Positions 1-13,019 of a stretch of 64,000 nt of DNA are shown here, one piece after another. Source of the stretch: Rhizophagus clarus (Eukaryota > Glomeromycota > Glomeromycetes > Glomerales > Glomeraceae); the NCBI GenBank assembly GCA_015698045.1, contig BLAL01000156.1, positions 1,240,001 to 1,304,000 of the forward strand, in the 5' to 3' direction. A model generated the notes under the pieces. The model had not been told where the DNA came from, ran no database searches, and worked only from the letters and a program-made list of their open reading frames with translations. Each line of letters begins with the position of its first letter. The first letter of the stretch is position 1. Position numbers and translations under genes: made by a program.

Positions 1-1368
1 TTGTGTTTGATTTTAAAATGGGCGTAGACGATTGACTATGTACTATACAGTACAGTACATATATAGTACATAAAATTTGGTTTACTATTAATTATCTAAA
101 TGTTTCCTAATTACAATTGTCCTGCTTTTGCTCACTTTTTTTTTGTTTCTATTGTCTGTGCGTCATCTGTGTCATTCACTCTTAGTTAAATTAATTTCGT
201 GCATACAGTATGTATTTCTAGGAGTGAAGTTTTGAATCTTTATATAATAGGCAATTTGGCTATAATAATTGAATAGAAAAATATAGCTAAAATACAATCA
301 AATTATTAAAGTTTTGAACAATAGAAAGAAATTCATTTGTTACAAAAAAAATTCTTTTTACTCGAAGGGGAGACCTTAATATTCATTAAAAGTTATTCTA
401 ACTTAATTAATAACTTCTTATGAATGTTTTGTTAGAAATTGGTTAAAAGTGGAGCCGTAGCAAACATTATATGAAATTCATTGTAAAGAAATAAAATAAT
501 CAGAATATTAGGGATGATGACGGAAGATATAAAAAGAAAGAACTAATTGTAAATTTGTTAAAAAAAAAAGGACAGAGAGAAAAAAAGGTATATGAAAACA
601 AGTCAAATTATTTGGTAATGTGGCGCAATTGCACAAAAGAAGAATTATGGATTAAAGTGGAAATTTTCTTTTTAAAAAAATATGTAATATATTATTAACA
701 ATTTTTTTTTTTTATAACAAGTTAAAGTATTTAAAGTTTGTATCGTTGTCCAATCATTTTAACTCAGAAATAATATGTTGGGGTAAAGATGTGGGGGCAG
801 ACTTAATAAGTTTAGCGCATATATATATATATATGTATTTTTTTTTAAAAAAAAAAAAAATTAACATATATATAACGATAATTATTATTATTGTTTATCA
901 TTAAAAAAATTTTTTTTCTTTTTATTTTAACAAGTTAAAATTTTAAAGTTTATATCATTACCCAATCATCTTAAAATGATCCAACCTAGAAATAGTATGT
1001 TGGAGTAAATGATGTGGGGTTGGACTTAATGAGTTTAGTGTGCCGTAGTTGCTTTGCAAGATCAATTATGATTATCGTATTACCCGAACAAATATGATTC
1101 AAAATTTTGGGGATAATATACAGTACTTATTTATTTATTTCTTTCTTTTGTAAGAAATTTTTTATATTGACTTTGTGATTTTATTTTTTTTAATACATTA
1201 TTATTTTTGGGGATTTTTTTAATATATTGATTTAATTTGAATTGAATTATTCCATTCTTGTCAATTAATTATTTCGCAAATCTTCAAAAAAAAAAAAAAA
1301 AATTTTTTTTTTATATTATAATTTTATTTATTATTATTTCAATGAATTTAAAACGAAATTTAAAACAA
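1..1368. repeat. Array unit 1, upstream module (no gene)
   Basis: No gene is visible. The stretch is AT-rich with A/T homopolymer runs. A landmark near 200-270 (a motif close to CAGTATGTATTTCTAG, then a short AATTTGGCT block) recurs near 19670-19710, 26070-26115 and, more weakly, near 10900-10940. This marks it as the upstream part of a repeated unit that ends in the small arginine-rich gene. Confidence 0.7.
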
Positions 1369-1439
1369 GCGCCAATAATAATGGCAGACTTTCTATTAAA
1401 ATTGGGGTAGTAATGATGCCACGGAAACGAATAAATACC
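1369..1439 (+). promoter_or_regulatory. Promoter of small Arg-rich gene, copy A
   Basis: A GCGCCAATAATAATGGCA block (contains CCAAT) at 1369-1386 is followed by a TATA-like GAATAAATACC ending at 1439. Both elements recur upstream of the copies at 6962 and 33613; the TATA part also recurs before 20637 and 26969. A CAAAACTC motif 20-30 bases further on is conserved too and may mark the transcription start. Confidence 0.65.
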
Positions 1440-1486
1440 TCCTTCATCTGAGCAAAACTCTCTAATTTTTCTTTTCTAGTCCGTTT

Positions 1487-1504
1487 ATGCAAAAAAATAT
1501 ATAA
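1487..1504 (+). other. Upstream ORF in leader of copy A
   Basis: A 5-codon ORF (MQKNI, stop) begins in a GTTTATG context inside the presumed 5' leader. The copies at 6962, 20637 and 26969 have an ATG at the equivalent leader position, opening uORFs of differing length. The 33613 copy has lost the ATG. The uORF peptides are not conserved, so only the start position may matter. Confidence 0.4.
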
Positions 1505-1574
1505 TCTAATAAATTATTTTGAGCGGGCAATTTCAAGAATTTTTAAATACCTATATACTGTATAAATTTTCACA

Positions 1575-1778
1575 ATGAATCATGAACGACAACCAACAAC
1601 TCACCCAAACTTTTCGTACGTTAGTCGTATTATTAGTAGACGTCGAAATCAACGACGATTAAGAAGTCATGGAAATACAATTAATACGTATACATTGAAT
1701 CTTATTAGACAGTTACCAAGTCAAAATACGAACGATCCAACTACCAGACAACTTTTTTATGGATCATCTTTCCCCTAA
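1575..1778 (+). CDS. Small arginine-rich protein, family copy A (67 aa)
   Basis: Function unknown. This is one of five + strand copies here of a small single-exon gene. The protein has a variable N-terminus (residues 1-14), a strongly basic block at about 22-31 (RRRNQRRLR), a central TLNLIRQLP segment (about 41-49) and a C-terminal block ending GSSFP. The basic block resembles arginine-rich RNA-binding or nuclear-localisation motifs, which is inference only. No signal peptide or membrane segment is visible. The ATG is chosen because the reading frame, TATA box and leader align with the other copies. Related copies differ in flanks and N-terminus while the core stays open, which argues for a selected coding sequence and against chance. 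Copy A is more diverged in the tail (NDPTTRQLFYGSSFP) than copies D and E. Confidence 0.7.
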   Translation: MNHERQPTTHPNFSYVSRIISRRRNQRRLRSHGNTINTYTLNLIRQLPSQNTNDPTTRQLFYGSSFP

Positions 1779-4700
1779 AGATTTTTCATAAATATCAAAC
1801 GCCACAATGTTCAAATAAATGATCATCATCTGTAACAAATATGTCAAATTTTGTACATACAGTGCAGCCATGCATATTTATTATTTACTTACCATTTTTC
1901 ATTCAAAACGCATATTTTAAGTTTCATTTTGCTTTGGGCGAAAAAATTAAAATTACAAAAATAGTTTATTTCATACTATTGTTAATACACATAAGTATAT
2001 ACAGTATATATCCATTTATTTTTGTGAAGGAACGAACATTTTTTATTTTATTTTATTTATTTTTTTTTTCCATGAAACATTGACAAACAACTGTTATTCC
2101 TTTTTTTTTCTTTTTTTTCTTTTTTTCTTTCACATATATATACAATTCAATACGGGTTTCTCTGATTTTTCTTTCTCATTTATAAGATTAATACAGTACA
2201 TAATTGGAAATAGTTTTTAATCATCGGACTTTAAGATACACAATGAATGGATGTGTGCGAAAATTAATAATATGTATAGATATAAGATATACGATGATAA
2301 ATTATGCACGACAAATATATGTATAATGTATGTAAATATGTAATATTTCTTATTTATAAATGATGTACTACCCTTTTTTTACAATTTAGAATTTAGAAAC
2401 TATAGAATTATAAAAAAAAAAAAAAAAAATTTAAATATGTTAAAATTTCTTTCTGTCGTCGTGCCTTTTTCTTTTCTTTTTTTTTTTAAAAAAAAAAGTT
2501 GATCTTGTAATTTATACAAAAAATGTACATAAAATAAACCTTTTATATTTATTATATAATTACGTACTATTTATTATAAATTGTCAATTACTTTTTCTCA
2601 ATATGACAACCTAAATTATTTTTTTTCTTTTAAAAAAAAAAAAAAAAAGATTCAATAATTCATTAATTACTAGGTAAGATACATTTTTAGTCCATAGTTG
2701 ATCGCAAAGAAAAAAAAAATTTTTTCTTTTCGTTCCATTATATTAATTTTATTTATAGTTGTGAAATAGTAAAATTTTAAGTAAAGAATCTCTCAAATTT
2801 AATTAGTTACAAGATTGTTTATAATTTATATAATTGATTTAGGATGCAAAATAGTTTATTAAGGATGATATTGTCAAAAATTCAGCCTGCAGCCAAATAA
2901 GATTATGATGTGCTGATTGATGTTTTTGGCACATTACATGAAACATGATCATATGATGTCTGCATAATAACATAGTTATTCGACAGGGGTTTTAAATATC
3001 ACTAAACTGCTTTGTTTATCATCTTGTCCGTTTATCTATTATTTATTCATTTATCTATTATTTACTTATTTTATTTATTAATTTTATTTATTATTTATTT
3101 ATTTATTCATTTATCTAATATTTATTTGTTTATTTATTACTTTTATTCACTTATCTATTATTTATTTATTTATTTATTTTATTGATTTGTTTAGATATCT
3201 TTCTTTTTCTTGTTGTTTTTAAAATTACAAGTTTTATTCCATAAGCTTTTATTTATTATATAACATACTGTAATATCAGAATTTTTGATTGATATAAAGA
3301 AGAAAAAAAAAATAACTTTCTTGGTTGCTTTTTTTTGATTTTGTAAATGAGACAAAAAAAAAAGGAAAAAAAATAATACACTGTCAACCATCCTCAAAAT
3401 AAGAACATCCTTATTACGTATTGTTACTATTATTGCTTTTTTTGTTCGAATTTTACTTTTCTCATTATACTATATTTTCGGATTTTCATATGAATCCTGA
3501 CATATCATTATATTGGAGTTTTTTTTTTGTTTAAAAAAAAAGGGGGGGTACATTTACATAAATATTATTTATCAATTTAATCTTTGATATTCTATAAATT
3601 CCTCTAAAAAGTAGTCAAAATATTTATCCTTCCCCATCATTGAAAATACCAAAAAGAGGGGGTCATTGTAATAATAATGAAAAAGTAATTGTACGTAAAG
3701 TACAGTACCTCCGCAATAAGATTGGCGTACTATTGGCGTGCATAATTAAAAATAGATATCTGGATAGTAAATTTACCTGTCGAAAAAAAAAAACAATTGG
3801 ATTCCTGTGAACATGAAACATTAAAACAAAATTAGGAGCGGGAAAAAGAATAGTTCATATGAATGAGCCTAAACATTTTGTAAATGTTGGAAAAAAATCT
3901 ATGGATTATCCATAGAAATTAAGCGAGTTGATATCGATAATTTATCAGTGATGATTAGATAGCGTAGTAATTAATATGGCGTAGTAATTAGTAGCAAAAT
4001 GATATCAGATATGTCAAGTGGCAGACGTCCGAATTTCGCAAAAATTATTCTTAAAAATGACAATGAAAAAAAAGAACGTTCGTTTACAAAGACAAATATT
4101 ATAAATCAATAAATAAATATGCGGTTCGTGTATATACAGTATATTTGAAGAAACAAAAAAAAAAAAAGCCGAATTATGTTTAATTAAGTCATATATGAAG
4201 AAAAACCGAATAATAATTATTATAAAAGAAAGTATATAGATGATTGTAATACCCAACTTAATTGCATACTAAAGATGATTGTAATACCCCAACTTTATGT
4301 CTCTTTATTCTACATAAAACCTAAAATTCTTGTTTCATCCTAAAAAATTTTTGGAAGTCACGCGCATGCACAAAAATATAATCATCTGATACACTTAGTG
4401 CATACAGTATGTAAATTTTATCCTTCTTTGTGTTGTCTATTATCTATTGTTCGCAAAAGGCAAAAAAAAAAAATTTTCTATTTTTGATAATGTTGCGTTT
4501 CCATGTAAAGCATGAATTTGCATAATTATAGAATTTTAAAAAAATGTGAAAAAATATACAATTCATGACGTTTAAAGAACAAAGGGAAAAATGAAGATTT
4601 AGGTGTATCCCGCCAAATTGCATGCAATGGATAAAAGTATATAGCTATTTTTCCATATTGTTGTTTGTTGCAAATTAATGTAAGATTTGACAGGACATAC

Positions 4701-5560
4701 CTTTTTTGAAAATTGAAAAAATTCCCACATTATTTTTTTGGACACTGTATCATCCATTGATTAATTTTTTATTTATATAGGTAAATTTAATTTAATTATT
4801 ATTTACCAATTTAGTTAATTTAGTTGTAAAAAATTTTTTTTCTTTTTTTTAAAAAACTTTTGCCATTACAATCTAATATATATTAAATACTTTTAACCCA
4901 GTTTTTATTATTACCATTTTATAAAGCGATATTTGTACAATTCATAGTGCATTAGTTTTCTTTTTACTTTCATATTTTACTTTTTAACTTCAGAGAGTAA
5001 TTTCACCATTTTGGTTAAATGAAATTGCCTTTATTAAGTGTAAAGTTGTTCAACGAGGTCGAAATCTATTTACATCTCAAATTTTAAAAGTGAAGGTATA
5101 ATATTCATGAAGGAAAACATGGTGATAAGATTTTATGTTTTGTAGCTATATTAACTTTTGGGATACTTAATAAAATGTGAATTTTGTTATCTTGATATTT
5201 CATTTTTTTTTTTTAGATTTTTTTTTTACAAATCTTATAAAGTCTATTAAAAATTTTTGTATGGGAGAAATCACCTAATTTTACTCAAAATCATTTAGAT
5301 GATATCACCTAGATATTTTGTTAAAAATTGTATTCAAATTTTTGTGAATACGAAAATGAAAATGGTTTAGATTGATATTTTATTGTGACATATTAAAATA
5401 ATTGTTTTCTTGCACAAGGAAAAATCCCCCTTAAAAAAAAAAAAATTTTTTTTTTTTTATTATTAACTATAAACTAGTTAAAAATGTAAATTACTTATTT
5501 ATTTGTAATATATTGCAAAGAAAAAAGCAGGATTGGTTAAAAAAAAAAAAAAAAATACGA
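1779..5560. repeat. Array unit 1, downstream module (no gene)
   Basis: No convincing gene. In order it holds a TTTA/TCTA-rich microsatellite (about 3030-3190), a CAATACACTGTCAACC landmark near 3375 (again near 7845), a GCGGTTCGTGTATATA landmark near 4120 (again near 8370, and weaker near 28150), and a GTTTAATTAAG landmark near 4180 (again near 8430 and 28235). Near 4990-5060 is a sequence resembling the tandem repeat at 56.7-57.4 kb. The short open frames here lie in low-complexity A/T sequence. Confidence 0.65.
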
Positions 5561-6440
5561 ACCTGTTAATGACTCGTTAAAAAAAAAATAACGAACCTGT
5601 TAATGACTCACCCAAAAAAGCTAGCAAAACTTACAGCGTTACAGCGCCAGACTACAGAAAAAAAAAAAAATTTTTTTTTTATGTAAGCTTCGGATAAACA
5701 AAGCGCACAGCTGACGGAGCTTTCCTGCTTACAACGCCAGGCTACAGATTATAGCGCCAGATTACAGGAAAAAAAAAAAAATCTTTTTTTTTTTTTTTAA
5801 GCTCCGGATAAATATGAAAATCCGGATTAATAAAAAAACGCACAGCTGAGCTTGAGCAAAAAAAAAAATTATTTTTTTTTTTTATGTTAAAGTCAAATTT
5901 TTTTTTTTTCTGTAAGCTTCGGATAAACAAACGCACAGCTGACTGAGCTTTCCTGCTTACAGCGCCAGGCTACAGATTATAGCGCCAGATTACAGGAAAA
6001 AAAAAATTTTTTTTTTTTTAAGGTCCGGATAAATAAGAAAATCCGGATAAATAAAAAAACGCACAGCTGAGCTTGAGCAAAAAAAAAAAAATTTATTTTT
6101 TTTTTTATTTTGCCAATTAAATTTTTTTTTTTTTTGTCAATCGAAACCCCGCAAACTGTGGATAATTTTTTTTTTATGTTGAGTAAATCAAAAATATTTT
6201 TTTTTTTTTTTTTTTCGTCAGGGATAACTTTTTTTTTATGTTGAGTAAATCAAAAATATTTTTTTTTTTTTTTTTTTTTTTTCAAGAAAACAAACCGTGG
6301 TTTTTATGTTGAGTAAATCAAAAATATTTTTTTTTTTTTTTTTTTTTTTTTTCAAGAAAACAAACCGTGGATAACTTTTTTTTTATGTTGAGTAAATCAA
6401 AAATATTTTTTTTTTTTTTTTTTTCAATCGATAACAACCT
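5560..6440. repeat. Homopolymer-hairpin minisatellites
   Basis: Two tandem families adjoin. The first (about 5640-6090) has a unit of about 226 bp with ACAGCGCCAG and AAGCTTCGGATAAA segments separated by runs of A then T (each about 10-15 long). The second (about 6165-6440) repeats ATGTTGAGTAAATCAAAAAT followed by a long T run at 6177, 6239, 6307 and 6384. The adjacent A-run and T-run pairs are perfect inverted repeats. Related GCGCCAGAACAG units occur at 29430-29900 and, inverted, at 36960-37110. Confidence 0.8.
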
Positions 6441-6702
6441 CAATTGTTTTTAATTACAGTTCAGAACCCCGCAAATTGTCAAACCACAAAGGATTTGAAT
6501 CCACTTTCAGCTTCATATTTTTTTTTTTTGTTCTATTATAAAAAAATATTTAACGTTCAAATTATTACATACATTGTTTATTGTAAAAACAAATTTCTTT
6601 TATGTAATAAATTTTTTTTTTTTTAGTAATTAATTTTAGATTAAACAAGAAAAAAAAGTTCACTTATTTATTTAATGAATTTAAAACGAAAAATAAAAAC
6701 AA

Positions 6703-6791
6703 GCGCCAATAATAATGGAGAATTTTTTATCAAAATGCATTTTCGATTGAGATAGTAGCATTGTCACGAATACGAAATACGAATAAATACC
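6703..6791 (+). promoter_or_regulatory. Promoter of small Arg-rich gene, copy B
   Basis: GCGCCAATAATAATGG at 6703-6718 and AATAAATACC at 6782-6791 match the copy A promoter in sequence, order and approximate spacing. The leader to the ATG is about 170 bases, with the same AATAAATTATTTT block found in copies A and E. Confidence 0.65.
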
Positions 6792-6961
6792 CGTCACCTC
6801 TTCTTCATCTGGACAAAAATTCTTTAATTTCAATTCAAATCATTTCTTTCTAGTTCTCTATCAAAGTTTATGCAAAAGATATATATTATATTTATATATT
6901 CGGAATCTAATAAATTATTTTAAGCGAGCAATTTCAATTTTTAAGTACCTATACCTGTGCA

Positions 6962-7147
6962 ATGTCAAATTTTTCGTATTCATCATCCTACGTTAGTCGA
7001 CGTCGAAATCAGCGACGATTAAGAAGACATGAAAATACAATTAATACGTATACATTAAATCTTATTAGACAACTTAGACGGTTACCAAGACAAAATCCAA
7101 ACAATATATTTTCAGGGCAAATTTTTAGTGGATCTTCTTTCCCCTAA
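6962..7147 (+). CDS. Small arginine-rich protein, family copy B (61 aa)
   Basis: Function unknown. The N-terminus is shorter than in the other copies, then comes the family core: YVSRRRNQRRLRRH (residues 10-23), NTINTYTLNLIRQL (25-38), an in-frame insertion of a few residues (RRLP) before RQNPNN, and a C-terminal SGQIFSGSSFP. The insertion keeps the frame open, as expected if the protein is selected. Upstream it shares promoter and leader with copy A. Downstream it is followed by the same module that follows copy A. No signal peptide or membrane segment is seen. Confidence 0.7.
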   Translation: MSNFSYSSSYVSRRRNQRRLRRHENTINTYTLNLIRQLRRLPRQNPNNIFSGQIFSGSSFP

Positions 7148-9783
7148 AGATGATTTATAATTATTCGTTTATTAAATTCAAATCGTAAAATACATCGAGT
7201 TTCATTTATGCTTTTGGGAGAAAAACCAAAATATGCAAAAATAGTTTATTCCATATTATTATTAAGACACATAAGATATCCATTTATTTCTTCACAATGA
7301 ACGGATGTGTGCGAAAATTATTTCTATATGTAAAATATATAAGATGTAAGATGTATGATGTACAACAGTAATCTTGTACTAATTTATGCAAAAAAAAAAA
7401 AAAAAATGTTGTAATAAAATATCTATTTTATTTTATAATTAGTATATTCACGTACTATAAAAGTGTCAAAAGTGTCAATTATTCGGATTATTTGATAATA
7501 CTGATAATACTAATTTTTGACAATAAATTAGCATCGTAAACAAATTAGGTATTTTTAAATAAACTATATTTATTTATCATGTTATTCATTTATCTATTAT
7601 CTATTTATTTATTTATTTTATTTATTATCTAGATATCTTCATTTTTTTTTCTTTTTGCTTTAAATTACAAGTTTTATTATAAAAACCTTTACTTTTATTT
7701 ATTTATATAACATACTGTAAAAATTATTATTAGAATTTTTAATTGATATAGAAAGTGAAAAAAAGAGTTTATGGCAGATAATTTTTCTTGGGCTGTTAAA
7801 GTTTATATACCTTTTTAATTTAGTAAACGAAGAAGGGAAAAACAATACACTGTCAACCATCTTGTAACTTTCCCATCATCCTTTCTCGAATTATAACTGT
7901 TAATAGTTATTAAACCGGTAAAAATTGACTTTCGTTGAGCGTAACTAATTTTATTATTACTTGATGAAAATCAATACTATAGTACATAATTTGTTATAAA
8001 TTATTAAATTATAGGGACGGCATACCGTCTTTGATAACCGGGAAAACAGGTTATATTGGAATTTTTTTTATTATTTACAATTTTATAATGGAACAAAAAA
8101 AAAAAAAAAAAAAAAAAAAGAATTCAAGAAAGGAAGTCCGGTAAAATCGAAAAGCGTCGACAAATTTTAATGAGGTACATTTTAAGCAGGTTACATAAAT
8201 ATTATTATCGATCTAGTCTTTCTATAAATACCAAAAAGGAAATGTATATTAACTGACGCAGTAAGATTTGCGATAGCCTGTGAAACAAATATCGTTTATT
8301 AAACGAGAGAAAAAATGAAAACTAATGAAAAAAAGAACTTTTTTTTACAAATATAAAATATTAAATATGCGGTTCGCCGTTCGCGTATATATATTTTGCT
8401 AAGGATAAAGAAACAAAGAATGGAATAATGTTTAATTAAGAAATGTATGAAGAAAAATCCGAATATTATCTACTAAAGGTGATTGCAATAACTAAACTCG
8501 TTTGCTGATCCATAATCATCTGATACACTTATGCATACAATATGTAAGTATTACCCTTTTTTCTTTTAAACCGCAGTAAACCGGAGTGGGGTGTATACAT
8601 TTTTTCCACAAAAAAATGATGTAAATAAAGGTACTACTACATTTGAATATCATTATTGTTGTTTTTTTAGGATATTTGGGTTACATTTTCATTTTCATTT
8701 TTTTTTCCTTTGGGATATACCATCTTTTTTTTCTTGTGACTGTCACAAGAAAAATGGATTTGTGGCAAAAAAAAAAAAATCTTTTTTTGACATCAAGGAT
8801 AATAATGTATATATTGTATATCATTCTTTTAATTAAGCGTACTACAGTACATAATTTTTTATAGATTGATAGATAGATAATGCTGCGTTTCCAAGTAATG
8901 CATGAATTTGCATAATTAATTTCTATTAAAAGAATATCATATAATAACAAAATCTGATAGAAATATATTTTTTCTTTTTTTAAAAAAAAAAAATAAAAAA
9001 AAATAATAATAATAATGAAAAAATATTTTCTTTTTTCCCCATGTCAAATTATTCATATTTTAAATTGAATTTAATAATATTAACACAATATATACAATAT
9101 ATATATTATATTCAATCTAGATCAATTACTTACGCATTCACAACAATTCGAATATACAATGTATTTAAATTCTTTTTTTTTTTTTAAGAACAACAATTAA
9201 AAATCAAGAAAATACCGTATTGTCTCTGTGTAATTTAAAATTGTCCAAAAAAAAAACAATATATGAATACACAAATAATCTTCCTTTAAGGGAATAAGTA
9301 TGTCAATCATTAATGCAAAACAAGCAGCAAGCATAACGCGGTATCCAGTAGGTAAAACGCCTCATTATGATAAAGAACTTTTCAAAAAGAATTCTTTTTT
9401 TGTTCCAAATCTAACATTTAAAAAATACATGGAAAAAACATCCATTCAACTTTTCCAAATATGTAGAATTGTTTTCGTAATGTTGCTTTTTGACGGAACA
9501 CACCGACATACATCAATTATCTTTATTATTATTAGTTTATGAAATTTTAATAGATTTTCTTTTTGTTTTAGTTTTAGCCTTTAAGCACACAATAATCACA
9601 CTTTCCTTATATAGATTTCATTATGTTCATTTGCTTTGTTCTTTAAACATTATAGTCACTATAAACACTAATTAATTAGATCACTGGGAAATCAACCCGA
9701 TGTATTGTGTAATGAAACGATTGATCTGCGTATAGCAGCAATTACAACAATTACAATGAAATTTTTTTTTCGTATTTTCTTAC
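7148..9783. repeat. Array unit 2, downstream module (no gene)
   Basis: This parallels 1779-5500: the same GATATCTTC/TTTATTAT block near 7620-7745, the CACTGTCAACC block near 7850, and the GCGGTTCGCC and GTTTAATTAAG blocks near 8370-8440. The part near 9290-9660 recurs in diverged form near 28480-28690 and 36100-36260 (ATTATGCAA...GCAGCAA; AATAATCACAC). Several short open frames are present, but their homologues in the other units are broken, so none is annotated. Confidence 0.6.
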
Positions 9784-9819
9784 GTGTTGTTTGGAGGCGC
9801 AGGAATTTCATTAACAATT

Positions 9820-10355
9820 AATGGCAATGATCGTCGGCCGACTCATCGGTTCGGTGGGCCGACTAAACCGATTCATGAACGGCTCATCTCAAACCGACCC
9901 GAGCCGAAGAGCATTTCCTTTTTTGCCAATAGCCATTCCACAAAATCCGATTTTGGTAAGAACGAATCTATAACAGTATATTCCTTTTTGTGGGTCTGTT
10001 AAAGCGGGTAGATTTGACCGGAATTACGACATTAAGAAATTACGTATGTGACATATAACATGTGACATATACTGTGAGTTTTTACTAACCGAAAAAATTC
10101 TAAGTCTCCATAAAAATAGAGGATGTGATGCCAGTGACAAATAATTTGCTATTATCACGTGATTCTACCTGCTTTTAACGTCCTCCCTTTTTAGGAAATT
10201 TTTTCATAATTCCGGCAGGAATTAGCATATAATTCTGGATGAAGTGGTGCTTAAGTCGGTCCAAGTCGGTTCCAAGCTGAACTGAGTCGAGGACTGTAAG
10301 CCGATTCCAAGCTGCGCTCAAGCCACTCATTTATCGAGTTTTGCCATCTCTAATT
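9820..10355. repeat. GC-richer dispersed repeat split by a MITE
   Basis: Before and after the MITE lie CCGA/CGGTT-rich segments (CGGCCGACTCATCGGTTCGG on the left; AAGTCGGTTCCAAGC on the right) that stand out from the AT-rich background. The right end reads TAGAGATGGCAAAACTCG on the minus strand, which resembles hAT terminal sequences. A short related segment (ACCCGAGC...CGGGT) lies near 45380-45420. I could not define the left end. Confidence 0.45.
9992..10187. mobile_element. MITE, TTAAAGCGGG family, copy 1 (about 196 bp)
   Basis: The ends are imperfect inverted repeats: GGGTCTGTTAAAGCGGGTAG on the left, and a right end that reads GGGAGGACGTTAAAAGCAGG on the opposite strand. The whole interior matches 51447-51645 in inverse orientation. 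It has no coding capacity. It sits inside a GC-richer repeat (about 9820-10350), so it is a nested insertion. A target duplication is not clean. Confidence 0.8.
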
Positions 10356-11131
10356 ACGGTATTACCATATTGATATGATACGAAATATTTGAGGTTCATG
10401 ATGCTTTTTATGAGGACTTATGAACATGCATAATTTTTTAAAGAAACGTCAAATTGTAATTCAACTGACGCAGCCTTTTTGTGAAAAAAAAAAAATTGTT
10501 ATGAAATATGGAACATACGGTATATACCATATGGAATCCAATTTATGGTTATGTATATTTTGAATATTATACACATACCTTAATTTTGTAGAACATACAG
10601 ATGTTAAGACAACTAAATGCCAGAGACTAAAAATATTAGAAAAAATTAAGAATAATAGGAAATAATATAGTATAATAAATTTCTTACCATATAAGGTTTT
10701 AAATTGTTTGCTTACTCTATAAAATGATCATGTACATCATAAAATCTCATTTTTTTTCTTAAAAAATAAGAATGTAATACAATTAATTATTCAAATTTAT
10801 TCTAATCGTTATTTTTGCTTTTGCTCACTTCCTTTTCTTTTTTAATGAAAAAAAAATTCTGCATCTTGTATTTTAGTTAAATTAGGCACTGTATATATAT
10901 GTGTACAATAATGTTAAGAATCTTTATATGCAAATTGGCTGAAGAAATAAATAAATAAAATTATATAGTAATCATTTAAAGAATAAAATAATCATTTAGC
11001 TAATTGCAGTATATATTAATTCAAACTATTATTAGTTCTAAAAAGTTTTAACAATGGAAAAAACTTGTTGGTTACAAATAATTATAAACGATAAGATAAA
11101 TTTTTTTTTCTGTGTGAGAATTGTTATTTTG

Positions 11132-11162
<31 letters not shown>

Positions 11163-11853
11163 TTTTGTATTAATATTCATTAAACATTGTTCTAATTTAC
11201 TATAAATCAATCAAATGAAAGAAAAATTGTACATTCGCTAGGATATTAATTGATTTCGAAGAAGCTGCCCATTTAGAAATGTAAATAAAAACCAGATTAT
11301 AAAATAATTTTAAGAACATTCAATATTTCAGCTCTGGTAAAAGTGATGAATGTAAAGAAGCCAGCGATATTTGGATAATCAGAAACCTTATGAATGATTC
11401 AAGAATACTATTTTCCTGATAATGCTAGAGATTTTTGGAATAGATTGACTTGCTGAATCCTGATGACAAGATTAACTGCGGTCAATGTTTTAAAAGATGA
11501 ATGATTTAATGATATGTTAAAACAAAATGTTTAGTAAATATTTGTTCATAATGTATTCTTGCAGTTATCTTGCTAGATTTATATAATTCAAATATCTGAT
11601 CTATGTAGAAATGATTATATTTGATATCAAAATAATATAATACTAAGACAATTTCTTAAACAAATAAAAATTCGTAATTATAATAAAAGTAACATCGAAT
11701 CACATCTTAATTATTTTGTAGAGATCAATACCAGCTAATAATATATATTTAAGTATTAAAACCTATAAAATGACAAATGACAAATAACATGACATTTCAT
11801 TGCTCAAATAGTGAATGACCTGAGTCATTTAAATGTAATGTTAATTAGTACTA
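10356..11853. other. Gene-free stretch
   Basis: No gene recognised. It contains the array landmark GCAAATTGGCTGAA near 10930, also present near 29205 and 36685, and a (TTTA)n microsatellite at about 11130-11165. Confidence 0.5.
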
Positions 11854-12812
11854 TAGTTCTGGCCTGCTTATTTAGGAGCATGGATAAACTGTACTGTACG
11901 AAAAGTTAAACTGTACTGTATGATTAATTAAAAAAAGTTTGTATAGTACAGTACAGCCTTATATGGTGTATATATATAAGTGTTGTACTGTACTGTTCGA
12001 AAAGCAAAAAAAATTTGTACAGTACAGTTAAAATTAGATCATGTGATTAAAGCATAATTTAACTTATTTTATTTGATTGATAATTACCAACATTTAAGTT
12101 TCTGCCCAGCAATTGGAATTGTATAACATTATCAAAAGATTATTAGTTCTTGATAAATTGTTTTTTAGAGACATTGTTGGGCTTGATTCAGGTGCAGAAG
12201 GAGGTAACGAATGTTAATCTGTTTTGTGGCATTATTACTACTCCAATCTATATACAAAATAAATGCTCTAGTCTGTTATTATTATTGATATTTGTTTTTT
12301 TAATTACACTTAATTCATTGAAACAAAAAAAAAGCAACCTTTTTACTAACTTGAAAATTAATTACTAAAGCTATAAATTTTGATTTTGTTAAAATAATTT
12401 TTTTTTTTTTTTTTTATGACGAACAAGTGTGGTTTTTTTTTATAATTGAAGAAAAGAAAGAAGAAATTGAGGCAGAATCAATCTGTAGTTTGACAATATT
12501 TAAAGAAGGTATTTTAGGAACTTTTTTCTTAGTGGCTTAATTGTGCAATGTTTCACAGTTGCATATCAAACTTTTATCTGCTTTCTAAGTCTCCTGATTC
12601 AACAGTTTTATTTTTTCTTCTTCAAACGAATAAGGAAGGTAATAGAAAAATATTTAAGTAAATTAAAAGTATTTTATACTAGGAAAACAGAAACTGTTGA
12701 GAGTCTAGAACGAAATACTTATTTTATCTGTTATTGTATTACATTTAGCGTATTGCACAAAATTTAAGTGACGTAATATGTGCGATATCGACACGTGACC
12801 TTAATTAATCAT
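11854..12812. repeat. Segmental duplication block D, copy 1
   Basis: This is nearly collinear with 24684-25694 over almost 1 kb, starting at CTATAGTTCTGGCCTGC and ending at CACGTGACCTTAATTAATCAT. A third, more diverged copy lies at about 32050-32620. It begins with interleaved CTGTACTGTACG repeats (11890-12025). In copies 2 and 3 it runs straight into block U. Here the two are separated by about 6.5 kb. A roughly 73-codon frame (12543-12767) without an ATG start is largely conserved in copy 2. It could be an exon, but I cannot place splice sites. Confidence 0.8.
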
Positions 12813-13019
12813 TAAAACACCTAACAAATTATCTGACATTTTTTGCACCGAAATTGAAGATCATATCCTGAAATGCATTAATTTTTTGACAATCATATCT
12901 TAAAATGAAAAATTAGGCATATTTTTTAATCTAACCAAAATTCCCAATTTGGATGAAAAAAGTTGCAAATAATTTTATATATTGTTAGTATAGTGAAACT
13001 AACGTTTTTTGAATTTTTT

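Noticed and set aside
1841-2083. 80-residue frame just after copy A
   Set aside because: Hydrophobic A/T-rich translation. The equivalent sequence downstream of copies B, D and E is not open.
9784-10002. 72-residue open frame at the GC-richer repeat
   Set aside because: It runs across a repeat and into a MITE and starts at a non-ATG codon.
12150-12368. Open frame in duplication block D, with counterpart at 24999-25205
   Set aside because: The two copies are read in different frames after small indels and start at TTG, so protein conservation is absent.
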